From NCBI RefSeq assembly GCF_050908845.1, contig NZ_CP194171.1, forward strand, positions 3,472,001-3,536,000: a DNA stretch of 64,000 nt, given 5' to 3'. The notes beneath the pieces were generated by a model that saw nothing but the letters and a program-made list of their open reading frames with translations, was not told the origin of the DNA and searched no databases. Shown one piece after another: positions 32,230-41,036 of the stretch. Position numbers and translations under genes: made by a program. The DNA comes from Marinobacterium_D sp050908845 (lineage in GTDB: Bacteria > Pseudomonadota > Gammaproteobacteria > Pseudomonadales > Balneatricaceae). How positions within the stretch are numbered: position 1 is the stretch's first letter; every line of letters begins with the position of its first letter.

Positions 32230-34554
32230 TCAGGCCCCCTGTTCCTTCTGATCCGAGTTCATGCTCAGCATACTCAACAACGGGGTCGCATCCCTGAGAT
32301 CCAGGGGTTTTGAAAACAGATACCCCTGACCCAGGGTGCACCCCAGACGCTGCAGGCAACCCAGCTGCCCCTCGGTCTCTATGCCTTCGGCCACCACGAC
32401 CAGCGACAGGCGCTGAGCCAGTGCCAGGGTGGCCGCCAGAATCGGTGGTTCGTCACCGGCAACGCCTATTTCGTTGATCAGTTCGCGGTCGATCTTCAGC
32501 GTCCTGATCGGCAGTTTCTGCAGATGAGCAAAGCCGGCGTAACCCTTGCCGAAATCATCCAGGGCGATGCCCACACCAGCCCTGCTGAGCTGATCCAACT
32601 GCTCCATGACCAGGGGAATTTCATCGAGGATGGCGGTTTCGGTCACCTCAAGCTCGAGATCTGCGGGGTGTAACCGTTCGCGCTCAATAATCGCCAGCAC
32701 CTGTGTTGCAAAGCCCGGTTGCTGCAACTGTCGTGGCGCCACGTTCACCGCGATATGCCCCACTTCGAGATCCATGGAGCGCCAGCGACGCAGTTGATGA
32801 CAGGCGATGGACAGCACCTCGGCTCCCAGATCGGCAATAAAGCCGCTACTCTCTGCCAGCGGGATGAAACGGTCCGGCGATAACAACCCAAGCTGCGGAT
32901 GTTGCCAGCGCACCAGCGCTTCAAAACCGACAATTTTTCCGCTGTGCAGATCCATTTTCGGCTGATAATGCAGTCGGAATTCGCGCTGCTGCAGCGCCTG
33001 CTCGAACCGCTGTTCCAACAGGAACCCCTCCGCCGAGTGGTTGCGTTGGGATTTTTCGAACACCCGATAGCGCCCACGCCCCGCTTTTTTAGCCGCATAC
33101 ATCGCCACATCCGCATGACGGATCAGCTCTTCGACACTGTCTCCGTGATCCGGCGCCCAGGCCACACCGATACTTGGGCTGATATGTACCCGTTCATCTT
33201 CCAGCTGGTAGGTTGTGTTAAGACGATCTCTCAGCGCCGCCACGTACGCCGGAAGTTCGTCCGGGGCCGGTCGCGACCCGAGCAGCACCACGAACTCGTC
33301 GCCGCCGATGCGGGCGGCGCGGTCCTGATCAGTAAGAAAGCTTTCAATACGTGAGGCCACGGCGGTCAGCAGCAGGTCGCCGGTACGATGGCCGAGGGAG
33401 TCATTCACCGACTTGAACCGGTCCAGGTCGATAAACAGCACCGCCAACGGCTGGCCGTCGGGCAGCTGCTCCATCATAACTTCCGCCTGCTGCATAAAAC
33501 TGCGCCGGTTAAGCAGGCCGGTAAGATGGTCGGTGGAGGCAGCATGGCTGCTGCGCCGGTGCTCCTGCTCAAGGTTTGCGATCAGGCGGTTGTTATCTGC
33601 ATGGGCGCGGCTAAGTTCGCGCAGATTGCGCTGACGCCGCTGTTGCATCCAGAGCAGCCAGATCAGCGCCACTGCGATCAACAGCGTGGTCAGTAACAGT
33701 ACGCTGCGGTAACGCTGCTCAGTTGCCCGAAAGCTGGTGAGAATTTCTTCGACACTCTGGCGTACGACAATGCTCAGACCCAGCTCCGGTACTGGCAGCA
33801 CCAGGGTCTGGTAGGGAATTCCCGCCTCTGATGCCTGTTCAGTCCGCACGGTTCCACCGGCGCCGGTATCCGGCAGTGACGGGAAAGACTGGCCGCCGAC
33901 CACCAGGCCGGCAGCGCTGGCGCGCACCCGCTCGCGCCCTTCCGGATCATAGATCTGAATCAGGCTGCTGCGACCAAACTCCATGCGCTGGTAGACACTG
34001 AGCAGATAACCCAGATCCAGTTCCAGCAGTACAATATTCCGCGCAGACGTAGCGCCGGATCTGGCCACCATGGCCAGGAAAGGCAGTTGCCAGTCCGGTG
34101 GCCTGTAGGGATCTTCGAGCTGTCGCGGGCTTCGCAGCACCATCGCCTGGTCGCCAAAACCCGCCCGCTGGATCTGCAACCGCTCCAGTTCGCTGGGCAG
34201 TAGCGTGGAACCGCGACCGTAGGTGCTGGTATAGAGCAGGGATCCGAACTCATCGAACAGGGACAGCCGGGTAAACACCGGGTCGCTGGCCAGGATCAGC
34301 TGCAGCGTATCCTGACGCTCACCCTGCTGCGCGCCGGTGGGATCGATCACCTGAGTGATCAGGCGGGCACGGGCGGTCACCTGGCGCAGATTCTCGGCAG
34401 CGATGGTGACCAGATTGCGCTGCTCCGCCGCTTTGGCGTCGAGTGTTTCCTGGCGGATGCCATCCAGCTGATGGTAGGTGAACGACCAGATAAAGCCGAT
34501 TATCACCACGCCAAACGCGGCCGTTGCCGACTGAATAGAATTAAATGAGCTCAA
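32230..34554 (-). CDS. Membrane-bound GGDEF-EAL cyclic-di-GMP enzyme
   Basis: The 774-residue protein has a transmembrane helix at about 11-27, a periplasmic sensor domain (about 30-280), a second helix at 284-303, a short coiled linker, GGDEF (417-421) and EAL (545-547). The GGDEF site is intact, but the position of the RxxD inhibitory site reads TDQD. The EAL domain keeps FEALVRWQHP, the Asn of VNVAPRQ, the Glu of LEVTE, DDFGKGY, LKIDR and AEGIETEGQ, so phosphodiesterase activity is plausible. It is co-transcribed with a PhnD-type binding protein, which could deliver a signal to its periplasmic domain. Confidence 0.92.
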   Translation of the reverse strand: MSSFNSIQSATAAFGVVIIGFIWSFTYHQLDGIRQETLDAKAAEQRNLVTIAAENLRQVTARARLITQVIDPTGAQQGERQDTLQLILASDPVFTRLSLFDEFGSLLYTSTYGRGSTLLPSELERLQIQRAGFGDQAMVLRSPRQLEDPYRPPDWQLPFLAMVARSGATSARNIVLLELDLGYLLSVYQRMEFGRSSLIQIYDPEGRERVRASAAGLVVGGQSFPSLPDTGAGGTVRTEQASEAGIPYQTLVLPVPELGLSIVVRQSVEEILTSFRATEQRYRSVLLLTTLLIAVALIWLLWMQQRRQRNLRELSRAHADNNRLIANLEQEHRRSSHAASTDHLTGLLNRRSFMQQAEVMMEQLPDGQPLAVLFIDLDRFKSVNDSLGHRTGDLLLTAVASRIESFLTDQDRAARIGGDEFVVLLGSRPAPDELPAYVAALRDRLNTTYQLEDERVHISPSIGVAWAPDHGDSVEELIRHADVAMYAAKKAGRGRYRVFEKSQRNHSAEGFLLEQRFEQALQQREFRLHYQPKMDLHSGKIVGFEALVRWQHPQLGLLSPDRFIPLAESSGFIADLGAEVLSIACHQLRRWRSMDLEVGHIAVNVAPRQLQQPGFATQVLAIIERERLHPADLELEVTETAILDEIPLVMEQLDQLSRAGVGIALDDFGKGYAGFAHLQKLPIRTLKIDRELINEIGVAGDEPPILAATLALAQRLSLVVVAEGIETEGQLGCLQRLGCTLGQGYLFSKPLDLRDATPLLSMLSMNSDQKEQGA

Positions 34555-34679
34555 GCCCTACCTGCATCCTGAAACCCGGTTTATTGCCACCTCGACAGAA
34601 AGAGGCATCGCACAAGTTACTTCAATGAGATGACAAACATCTTACGACTGATGCTGTGGCAGGCAGGGAAATAGGCAAA

Positions 34680-34730
34680 GCTTCGGCTGACGCCTGCGTT
34701 AATAGCGGCGGCGCCGAAGCCTGGAATTGA
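34680..34730. terminator. Hairpin downstream of the first MarR gene
   Basis: GCTTCGGC and GCCGAAGC form an 8-bp stem about 20-70 nt past the stop of the 34748-35197 gene, with an internal GCC-rich secondary stem. No U tract is visible beyond GCTTTGCC. Confidence 0.35.
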
Positions 34731-34747
34731 GGTGAAGCGTTGCGGGC

Positions 34748-35197
34748 TTAGTCAGAAAAACGTCCCAGTACCTCGACCAGCCACTCTTTTTCGCCGGGCT
34801 TGAGTCGCTCGCAGAGTTTCTCTTCATGTTTGATAACGCGATCGACCAGCTGTTGATAGAACTCCTGGCCGTGGTCGGTCAGATACAGCGCGTAGGAGCG
34901 GCGGTCACGCTTGGAGGGGCGGCGCTCGATCAGATTCAGATTTTCCAGCTTGTCCACGGCCGCCACCATGGCGGAGCGGTCATTGCCCAGCGCCTGCGCC
35001 ACGGCGGTCTGCGTAAGGCCGGGATTTTCCTTGGCGATGGAGAGAACCCCAAAGAGACCGGGACTCACGCCCAGGTCGGAACAGACTGCCGAGAAGTTAC
35101 TGAAAAATGTCAGCTGGGCACGCCTGAGCCGATAACCCAGCATGTCTCCCAACGCCCCGAATTTGATTTCATCTCCTGCTCCGTTTGAGCCGCTCAT
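34748..35197 (-). CDS. MarR-family regulator (paralogue 1)
   Basis: The 149-residue winged-helix regulator carries GVSPGLFGVLSIAKENPGLTQ, then ALGNDRSAMVAAVDKLE as recognition region and RRPSKRDRRSYALYLT as the wing. It is clearly a paralogue of the second MarR gene at 38704-39174, with near-identical recognition segments. GGAGGTGGG precedes the ATG. The two bracket the TRAP transporter operon, suggesting overlapping operators for an aromatic or acyl-CoA ligand. Confidence 0.9.
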   Translation of the reverse strand: MSGSNGAGDEIKFGALGDMLGYRLRRAQLTFFSNFSAVCSDLGVSPGLFGVLSIAKENPGLTQTAVAQALGNDRSAMVAAVDKLENLNLIERRPSKRDRRSYALYLTDHGQEFYQQLVDRVIKHEEKLCERLKPGEKEWLVEVLGRFSD

Positions 35198-35245
35198 CCC
35201 ACCTCCGCGCCTTTAGAAAGGCAAAAATTCTATATATCTCAATCT

Positions 35246-35264
35246 CAACTGTTTAAGTTTAAAC
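35246..35264. promoter_or_regulatory. Candidate MarR operator upstream of MarR paralogue 1
   Basis: CAACTGTTTAAGTTTAAAC contains the AAYTGTTTR core seen at the other promoters of this region and an inverted repeat GTTTAA-N2-TTAAAC. It lies about 50 nt upstream of the gene. Confidence 0.35.
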
Positions 35265-35328
35265 ATATAAATTTTCAGCACAAGTCTATTACTTTCCTGC
35301 ACAGAATAAGCGGCTCGCCAGGTGCACG

Positions 35329-35354
35329 AAAAAAAGGGGAGCCAAAGCTCCCCC
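35329..35354 (-). terminator. Intrinsic terminator of the TRAP operon
   Basis: On the minus strand GGGGAGC pairs with GCTCCCC around a 4-nt loop and is followed by a run of seven T, about 50 nt after the dctM stop. Confidence 0.85.
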
Positions 35355-35400
35355 TGAAAGGCGACACGAGGTTTTAATTGTCGCTAGGGATGGGCATCTA

Positions 35401-36720
35401 CTATGAGAGTAAATGAACCAAAGCCAGGGTAATCGGCGGGAAAGCCACCAGCAGCCCGACGCGGACGATATCCGAGATCAGGAAAGGCACCACGCCCTTG
35501 AAGCAGTCTTTCATCGGCAGCGACGGATCGAACGACTTGATGATAAAGACGTTCATTCCCACCGGCGGCGTGATCAGACCGACCTCTACAACCACCAGCG
35601 CGAGAATACCGAACCAGATCCCCACATCCGCCGCTGGCAGACCGAAGTCCATCGACATGATAATCGGGAAGTAGATCGGGATGGTCAGCAGGATCATCGC
35701 CAGACTGTCCAGGAAGCAGCCCAGTACCAGGTAGGTGAGCAGCATCAGGATCAGGATCGTGTACGGTGACAGGCCGGAGCTCTCGATCAGCTCTACGCCC
35801 GCCTGCGGCAGCTGCGACAGGGCGATAAACACACTGAACAGGTCTGCACCGAAAACGATAAAGAAGATCATCGCCGTGGATACAGCCGTTTTGATCAGGC
35901 TGTCCTTGAAAGCCTCCAGCTTCATTTTACCGTGGGTGAACGCCAGCACTGCGGTAAGCACGACACCGACAGCGGCCGCCTCCGTGGGCGTGAAGATGCC
36001 CAGGTAGATGCCGCCCAGCACGATCACGAAGATGATCGAGATATGCCAGACATCCTTGGTCGAACGCAGCTTCTCGCCCCAGCTGGTCTTTTCACCACGC
36101 GGGCCGGTATTCGGGAACAGACGTACGTAGATGGCGATCGCCAGCATGTAGCCGAACGCAGCCAGGAAACCTGGTATAAATGCCGCAATAAACATCTTGG
36201 AGATATTCTGTTCGGTCAACACGGCGAAAATAATCAGCACCATGGACGGCGGAATCAGAATACCCAGGGTACCGCCAGCCGCGAGACAGCCAGCCGCGAG
36301 TCCGCCGGAATAGTTCAGGCGTTTCATCTCCGGCAGCGCCACCTTGCCCATGGTGGATGCGGTCGCCAGGGAAGATCCGCAGATCGCCCCGAACGCGGCA
36401 CAGCCAGACACGGCAGCCATGGCCAGGCCACCTTTCATATGGCCAACCCATTTGTTACAGGTGCGGAACAGCTCCGCGGTAATACCCGCGCGGGTGGCCA
36501 GTTCGCCCATCAGCAGGAACAGCGGCACCACGGACAGGTCGTAGGTGGAAAACTTGTCGACCGGCGCGGTACCGAGATACTCAAGCAGTGCCGGAGCGCC
36601 GGCCAGCAGGGTATATCCCAGTGCGCCACATCCCAGCATCGACAGCGCGATGGGAATACGGAACCCCATCAGCACCAGAAGCAGTGCCATCATCGTGAAG
36701 GCAAGCTGTATATCACTCAT
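35401..36720 (-). CDS. dctM: TRAP transporter large permease
   Basis: DctM is the conducting subunit of a tripartite ATP-independent periplasmic transporter. The 439-residue protein has about twelve hydrophobic helices and the family motifs GCAAFGAICGSSLATASTMGKVALPEM and AGCLAAGGTLGILIPPS. It overlaps the small-subunit gene by 4 nt (ATGA). The sodium-driven system imports an organic acid selected by the binding protein. Confidence 0.94.
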   Translation of the reverse strand: MSDIQLAFTMMALLLVLMGFRIPIALSMLGCGALGYTLLAGAPALLEYLGTAPVDKFSTYDLSVVPLFLLMGELATRAGITAELFRTCNKWVGHMKGGLAMAAVSGCAAFGAICGSSLATASTMGKVALPEMKRLNYSGGLAAGCLAAGGTLGILIPPSMVLIIFAVLTEQNISKMFIAAFIPGFLAAFGYMLAIAIYVRLFPNTGPRGEKTSWGEKLRSTKDVWHISIIFVIVLGGIYLGIFTPTEAAAVGVVLTAVLAFTHGKMKLEAFKDSLIKTAVSTAMIFFIVFGADLFSVFIALSQLPQAGVELIESSGLSPYTILILMLLTYLVLGCFLDSLAMILLTIPIYFPIIMSMDFGLPAADVGIWFGILALVVVEVGLITPPVGMNVFIIKSFDPSLPMKDCFKGVVPFLISDIVRVGLLVAFPPITLALVHLLS

Positions 36721-37232
36721 TTAGGCTGCCCCCGGAAAAAGATCAGCTTGTGCAGACTGCAAAGCGCCATCAGGCCGGTGCAGACCACCCCAACGGCGTA
36801 AACCCACCACAACGGCATGCTCAGAATCATGGTCTGTTCGAAGTAATCCCGTGACTCCAGACCACTGAGACTCATTCGCCATACCAGCACCACTGAGACG
36901 ATCAGGAACAGCACATCGGCAATCTTGTCCAGCACCCTCAGCGTGGAGGGTTTGCATCCAGCCGTGAACAGGTCCACAACCACATGACCCTGCCTGAGAT
37001 AGCACTCCGGCAGGAACAGGAATACGGCAGCGGCCAGGCCCAACTCCACCAGCTCGTAGTCGCCCTCCACCGAAACACCGATGGTGGCGCGACCGACGAT
37101 GCTGACAACGGTCATCGTTGCCAGCGCCAGCATAATCAGGCCTCCCACCAGCGCAAACTGGCGGGATACCCATGCCAATCCCCTGCCGATCCGGTCCTGA
37201 CCGGCAGATTGATTCGGCGTATTAGAACTCAT
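36717..37232 (-). CDS. dctQ: TRAP transporter small permease
   Basis: DctQ is the four-helix companion of DctM. The 171-residue protein has four hydrophobic helices, an RATIGVSVEGDYELVELGLAA segment and a basic C-terminus, as usual for this family. Both ends overlap the neighbouring TRAP genes by 4 nt, giving a tightly coupled dctP-Q-M operon. Confidence 0.92.
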   Translation of the reverse strand: MSSNTPNQSAGQDRIGRGLAWVSRQFALVGGLIMLALATMTVVSIVGRATIGVSVEGDYELVELGLAAAVFLFLPECYLRQGHVVVDLFTAGCKPSTLRVLDKIADVLFLIVSVVLVWRMSLSGLESRDYFEQTMILSMPLWWVYAVGVVCTGLMALCSLHKLIFFRGQPK

Positions 37233-38275
37233 GACTCTTCGCTAACCTGCATTTCATATTTCTTGATCAGGTCAACCGCTTCGTCGTACAAACGCTGTCC
37301 TTCGTCCGTGTCCTCGATCCACTCATCGGTGACAGACTGCATCGACTGTTTCCATTTCGCGGTCTCTTCCGGGGTCAGGGTGTAGAAACTGTTGCCCTGA
37401 TCCACCGCAGCCTGACGGCCAACTGCCTCGTACTCATCGAAAAGGGCACCGATATGACCCGCCAGCTCAAGGCCGGAGTTATCATCGATCACCTTCTGCA
37501 GATCCGCGGGCAGAGACTCATACGCATCCTTGTTCATGCTGAACAGGAAGAACTGAGCGTACAGGCCGCGATCACCCTTGATCTCGGTGTGGTGCTTGAC
37601 CAGCTCATGAATCTTCAGCGGGGCAACTACCTCAAACGGCAGCACCGCCACATCCAGAACGCCCTTGGAGAGTGCGCTTGGCATCTGCGGTACCGGCATG
37701 AATACCGGGCTCGCCTCCAGAGTTGAGAACGCCTCGGCCATCACCTTGTTGGGGGCACGCAGCTTCATGCCCGCCAGGTCGGCACCGGTTTTGATCTCTT
37801 TTTCACGGGAGTGCAGTGAACCCGGTGCGTGGGTATGCATCGCCAGCAGATGAACATCTTTCAGCTCATCAGCCATCTCTTTCTCTGCATACTCCTGAAT
37901 CGCCATGCTGGTGGCTTTGGCGCTGGCCGGCATGAACGGCAGCTCGAAGACACTGGCACTGGGGAAACGGCCCGGGGTGTAGCCGCCTACGGTCCAGGTG
38001 ATATCGGCGATACCCTTACGTGCCTGGTCAAACAGCTGTGGCGGCTTGCCACCGAGTTGCATGGCGGGGTAGAGCTCGATATCGATACGTCCATCCGATT
38101 CGGCTTCGATTTTCTCAGCCCAGGGCTGAAGAAACTTGGAATGCGCCATCGACATGGGCGGGAGGAAGTGGTGCAGCTTGAAGGTGTATTCCGCTTCTGC
38201 GGAAAAACTCGGAGAGGCCAGGGTTAGTCCTGCAACGGACAGCGTTACCGCTGCCGCAAGTGTTTTGATACGCAT
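37229..38275 (-). CDS. dctP: TRAP transporter substrate-binding protein
   Basis: The 348-residue periplasmic protein has a signal peptide (to SFSAEA, residue about 27) and the DctP pattern FKLHHFLPPMSMAHSKFLQPWAEKIE, ELYPAMQLGG and DLAGMKLRAPN, whose arginine normally binds the carboxylate of the ligand. ATG 38275 with AAGGTG upstream is preferred over GTG 38284. Given the aromatic/acyl-CoA catabolic genes nearby, an arylpropanoate-type acid is a reasonable ligand, but sequence alone does not show this. Confidence 0.92.
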   Translation of the reverse strand: MRIKTLAAAVTLSVAGLTLASPSFSAEAEYTFKLHHFLPPMSMAHSKFLQPWAEKIEAESDGRIDIELYPAMQLGGKPPQLFDQARKGIADITWTVGGYTPGRFPSASVFELPFMPASAKATSMAIQEYAEKEMADELKDVHLLAMHTHAPGSLHSREKEIKTGADLAGMKLRAPNKVMAEAFSTLEASPVFMPVPQMPSALSKGVLDVAVLPFEVVAPLKIHELVKHHTEIKGDRGLYAQFFLFSMNKDAYESLPADLQKVIDDNSGLELAGHIGALFDEYEAVGRQAAVDQGNSFYTLTPEETAKWKQSMQSVTDEWIEDTDEGQRLYDEAVDLIKKYEMQVSEES

Positions 38276-38703
38276 GATCAGCACCTTGTTATTGTTTTGC
38301 GTTTCTTGAATGCCAAGGGCGTTGTGACGGGCACAAGCACCTGCTTGGTTATAGTTATTACATAAATTGTTTATACGGACAACAGATTAACCATCCAATT
38401 TTTATTGATTCCATCAATCTTCTCCGATAGGCCTTTCCTCCTTTGACCGGCACCTGCATCCAAACAGGGGCCGCAACCTCAGATAAAACCGGCGTTTGCG
38501 CCAGGTTACCCCCTCCGCACTCACTTTAGCCTGCTGCGGGAGGCTGTCGCCCGACACCGACTAAAGTTCAATACGCGACACCCCATTTTTTACCTGCCCA
38601 ACCGCTCACCTGCCCTTTAGCGCAAAGTTGAACTGCCGCTGCTGCCAACTTATGAGAAGTTGACCTCCATCTCTATAAATCGAAAGTAGCGGCCGTCGCA
38701 GGT
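38276..38703. other. 428-nt regulatory region upstream of the TRAP operon
   Basis: It holds the TRAP operon promoter, with the AT-rich dyad ATAAATTGTTTAT at 38362-38374 as candidate operator. The part nearer the second MarR gene (38400-38700) shows nothing I can name. Confidence 0.4.
38362..38374. promoter_or_regulatory. Candidate MarR operator upstream of dctP
   Basis: ATAAATTGTTTAT is a perfect ATAAA-N3-TTTAT dyad about 90 bp upstream of dctP. The same ATAAAYTGTTT core recurs upstream of the crotonase gene. Confidence 0.4.
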
Positions 38704-39174
38704 CTAGCCTTCCGCCAACGCAACACGCTTGAGCAGGCTGACAAACTGCTGATGCTCTTCCGGCGTCAACATCGAGAAAAACTGTTCGTTGTGATCCCAG
38801 GCACGCCCTGCCACCCGGTCGCGGAACGCTTTGCCGGCAGACGTCAGAAAAAGAGCATTGGAACGACGATCGGTTTCCGATGGCTTGCGCTCGATAAGCC
38901 CTCGTTTCTCCAGCTTATCGACGATAGCCACCATGGCGGAACGGTCATTGCCGATGGCGCGTGCCACCGCCGTCTGGGTTAACCCGGGATTACAGCCGAC
39001 CACTTCCAGCACCCCGAACAGGCCGGGGGTGATATCGAACTCATCGAAAAACACGCAGCGGATATTTTTGTAGGTGTTGAGCTGGGCCCAGCGCAGCCAA
39101 TAACCGGTAAGCTGGTTGAGAATGCCGAAGTCGACCTCGCCTTCCTTCAAGGCCTGGTTGTCTGATGCTTTCAC
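38704..39174 (-). CDS. MarR-family regulator (paralogue 2)
   Basis: The 156-residue regulator has DITPGLFGVLEVVGCNPGLTQ and the recognition segment AIGNDRSAMVAIVDKLE, near-identical to paralogue 1, and the wing RKPSETDRRSNALFLT. It starts with GTG at 39174. It is divergent from the CoA-transferase gene and so is the likely local repressor of the catabolic operon, released by a substrate or acyl-CoA, as in CouR-type systems (known for hydroxycinnamate genes; application here is inference). Confidence 0.9.
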   Translation of the reverse strand: MKASDNQALKEGEVDFGILNQLTGYWLRWAQLNTYKNIRCVFFDEFDITPGLFGVLEVVGCNPGLTQTAVARAIGNDRSAMVAIVDKLEKRGLIERKPSETDRRSNALFLTSAGKAFRDRVAGRAWDHNEQFFSMLTPEEHQQFVSLLKRVALAEG

Positions 39175-39258
39175 TTAAGATCCGTCACTGTTGTTATTTT
39201 TAGAAGCTAGGAACAGGTCCTTTGCCTCGCGTACTGTTACAAGCACATTAATTAGAGA

Positions 39259-39286
39259 CACAAACTATTATTAGTATCAATTTGTG
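39259..39286. promoter_or_regulatory. Inverted repeat in the MarR2 / CoA-transferase divergent region
   Basis: CACAAA and TTTGTG flank a 16-nt AT-rich centre that contains AACTATTAT; the same 9-mer occurs upstream of the crotonase gene at about 42403. A further core (CTAATTGTTTAA on the minus strand) lies at 39352-39363. Confidence 0.4.
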
Positions 39287-39442
39287 CGTTTGGCTATCTT
39301 CTAATCATATCCGAAGAACAGATTAGATTAGACTTTCCAATAGTTGCGCACTTAAACAATTAGCGCTATAAACTACATCATACGAACGATCACTACCCGC
39401 GCCCGCCCCTGAGGCGACCCTGACAATAAAAAGGTTTCGTTG

Positions 39443-41005
39443 ATGAAAAAACTGATTACCGCCGACCAGGCTGCTGGCCTGATCAATGATGGTGACACCG
39501 TCGCCTGGACCACCATCGGCATGTCCTACTTCGCCGAAGAGATCGCACAGGCGCTGGAGAAGCGCTTTGTCGACACCGGCTCCCCGAAAAACATCACCCC
39601 CGTTCATGACTGTGGCTGCGGCAACGGCCAGGAAGCCGGTATGGCGCACCTCGCCCACGAAGGACTGGTCAAACGTCTGGTTTCCGGCCACACAGGCCAG
39701 GCACCGAAAATGGCGCAGATGGTTGCCGACAACAAGATCGAAGCCTACCTGCTGCCCCAGGGCGTGCTGGCCACACTCTGGCGCCAGATTGCCGGCCACA
39801 AGCCGGGCGTAATTACCAAGGTTGGCATGGGCACCTACGTTGACCCGCGCCTGCAGGGCGGCAAGGTCACCGACCTCTGCACCGAAGATCTGGTGAAGCT
39901 GATCGAGATCGAAGGTGACGAGTGGCTGCTCTACAAGAGCTTCCCGGTCAACGTAGCGATCATCCGCGCCACCACCGCCGACGAGAACGGCAACCTGACC
40001 GTGGAAGAGGAAGCGCAGATCAGCGAAGCCCTGCCGATGGCTCAGGCCGCTCACAACACCGGCGGTATCGTTATCGCCCAGGTCAAACACCTGGCTGAAG
40101 CGCACAGCCTGCACCCGAAAGACGTGAAGATCCCGGGCGCACTGGTGGACTACGTCGTCGTCGCCAAGCCGGAAAACCACAAGCAGACCATCACCACCGA
40201 ATACAACCCGGGCCTGGCCGGTAACACCCGCGTACCCCTGGGTGCGATCCCGCCGATGCCGTTCAGCGAGCGTAAGCTGATCGCCCGTCGCGCCGCCATG
40301 GAGCTGCGCCCAGACACCCTGGTCAACCTGGGTATTGGCGTTCCCGATGGCGTCGCCTCCGTCGCTGCCGAAGAAGGCGTGGTGAAGCAGTTCACCCTGA
40401 CCACCGAGCTTGGCACCTATGGCGGCATCCCCGCCTCCGGCGGCGACTTCGGTGCAGCCTGGAATGCCGACGCTATTATCGAGCACCACGCCCAGTTCGA
40501 TTTCTATGATGGCGGCGGCCTGGATATCGCCTTCCTGGGTCTGGCCCAGGCAGACGCCAAGGGCAACCTGAACGTCAGCAAGTTCGGCCCGAAAGTCGTG
40601 GGTCCGGGTGGCTTTATCAACATCACCCAGAGCGCCAAGAAGGTTGTCTTCTGCGGCACCCTGACCGCCGGTGCCAAGTTCGAATTCAGCGACAACGGCA
40701 TCCGCATCACCCAGGAAGGCAAGGCGAAAAAATTCGTCGAGGCGGTGGATCAGATCACCTTCAGCGGCGATATCGCGTTGCAGAACGAGCAGCCGGTGGT
40801 CTATATCACCGAGCGTGCGGTGTTCGAACTGCGCGAAGGCGGTATCACTCTGACCGAGATCGCACCAGGACTGGACCTGGAAAAAGACGTTCTGGCGGCC
40901 ATGGACTTCCGTCCGCAGATCGCCGATGACCTGAAAACCATGCCGATCGAGCTGTTCCAGGAAACCTGGGGTGGCCTGAAACAGATCATGGCTGACGCAG
41001 AATAA
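39443..41005 (+). CDS. Class I CoA-transferase (acetate/propionate or 3-ketoacid type)
   Basis: The 520-residue fused alpha-beta CoA-transferase moves CoA between carboxylic acids through a glutamyl-CoA intermediate. The catalytic glutamate is in TTELGTYGGIPASGG. The N-terminal half has the GDTVAWTTIG start and the C-terminal half GFINITQSAKKVVFCG. ATG 39443 is preferred over TTG 39440. It is the first gene of the catabolic cluster, 28 nt before the thiolase. It may activate the imported acid using acetyl-CoA, or recover CoA from a product. Confidence 0.88.
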   Translation: MKKLITADQAAGLINDGDTVAWTTIGMSYFAEEIAQALEKRFVDTGSPKNITPVHDCGCGNGQEAGMAHLAHEGLVKRLVSGHTGQAPKMAQMVADNKIEAYLLPQGVLATLWRQIAGHKPGVITKVGMGTYVDPRLQGGKVTDLCTEDLVKLIEIEGDEWLLYKSFPVNVAIIRATTADENGNLTVEEEAQISEALPMAQAAHNTGGIVIAQVKHLAEAHSLHPKDVKIPGALVDYVVVAKPENHKQTITTEYNPGLAGNTRVPLGAIPPMPFSERKLIARRAAMELRPDTLVNLGIGVPDGVASVAAEEGVVKQFTLTTELGTYGGIPASGGDFGAAWNADAIIEHHAQFDFYDGGGLDIAFLGLAQADAKGNLNVSKFGPKVVGPGGFINITQSAKKVVFCGTLTAGAKFEFSDNGIRITQEGKAKKFVEAVDQITFSGDIALQNEQPVVYITERAVFELREGGITLTEIAPGLDLEKDVLAAMDFRPQIADDLKTMPIELFQETWGGLKQIMADAE

Positions 41006-41036
41006 GCGCTACATAAAAAATAACAGGAGCGAAATG

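Noticed and set aside
39323..40489. Long 388-codon minus-strand frame antisense to the CoA-transferase gene
   Set aside because: It is a shadow frame: the plus-strand gene matches a known family along its whole length, and the antisense product has repetitive Gly/Val/His composition typical of such frames.
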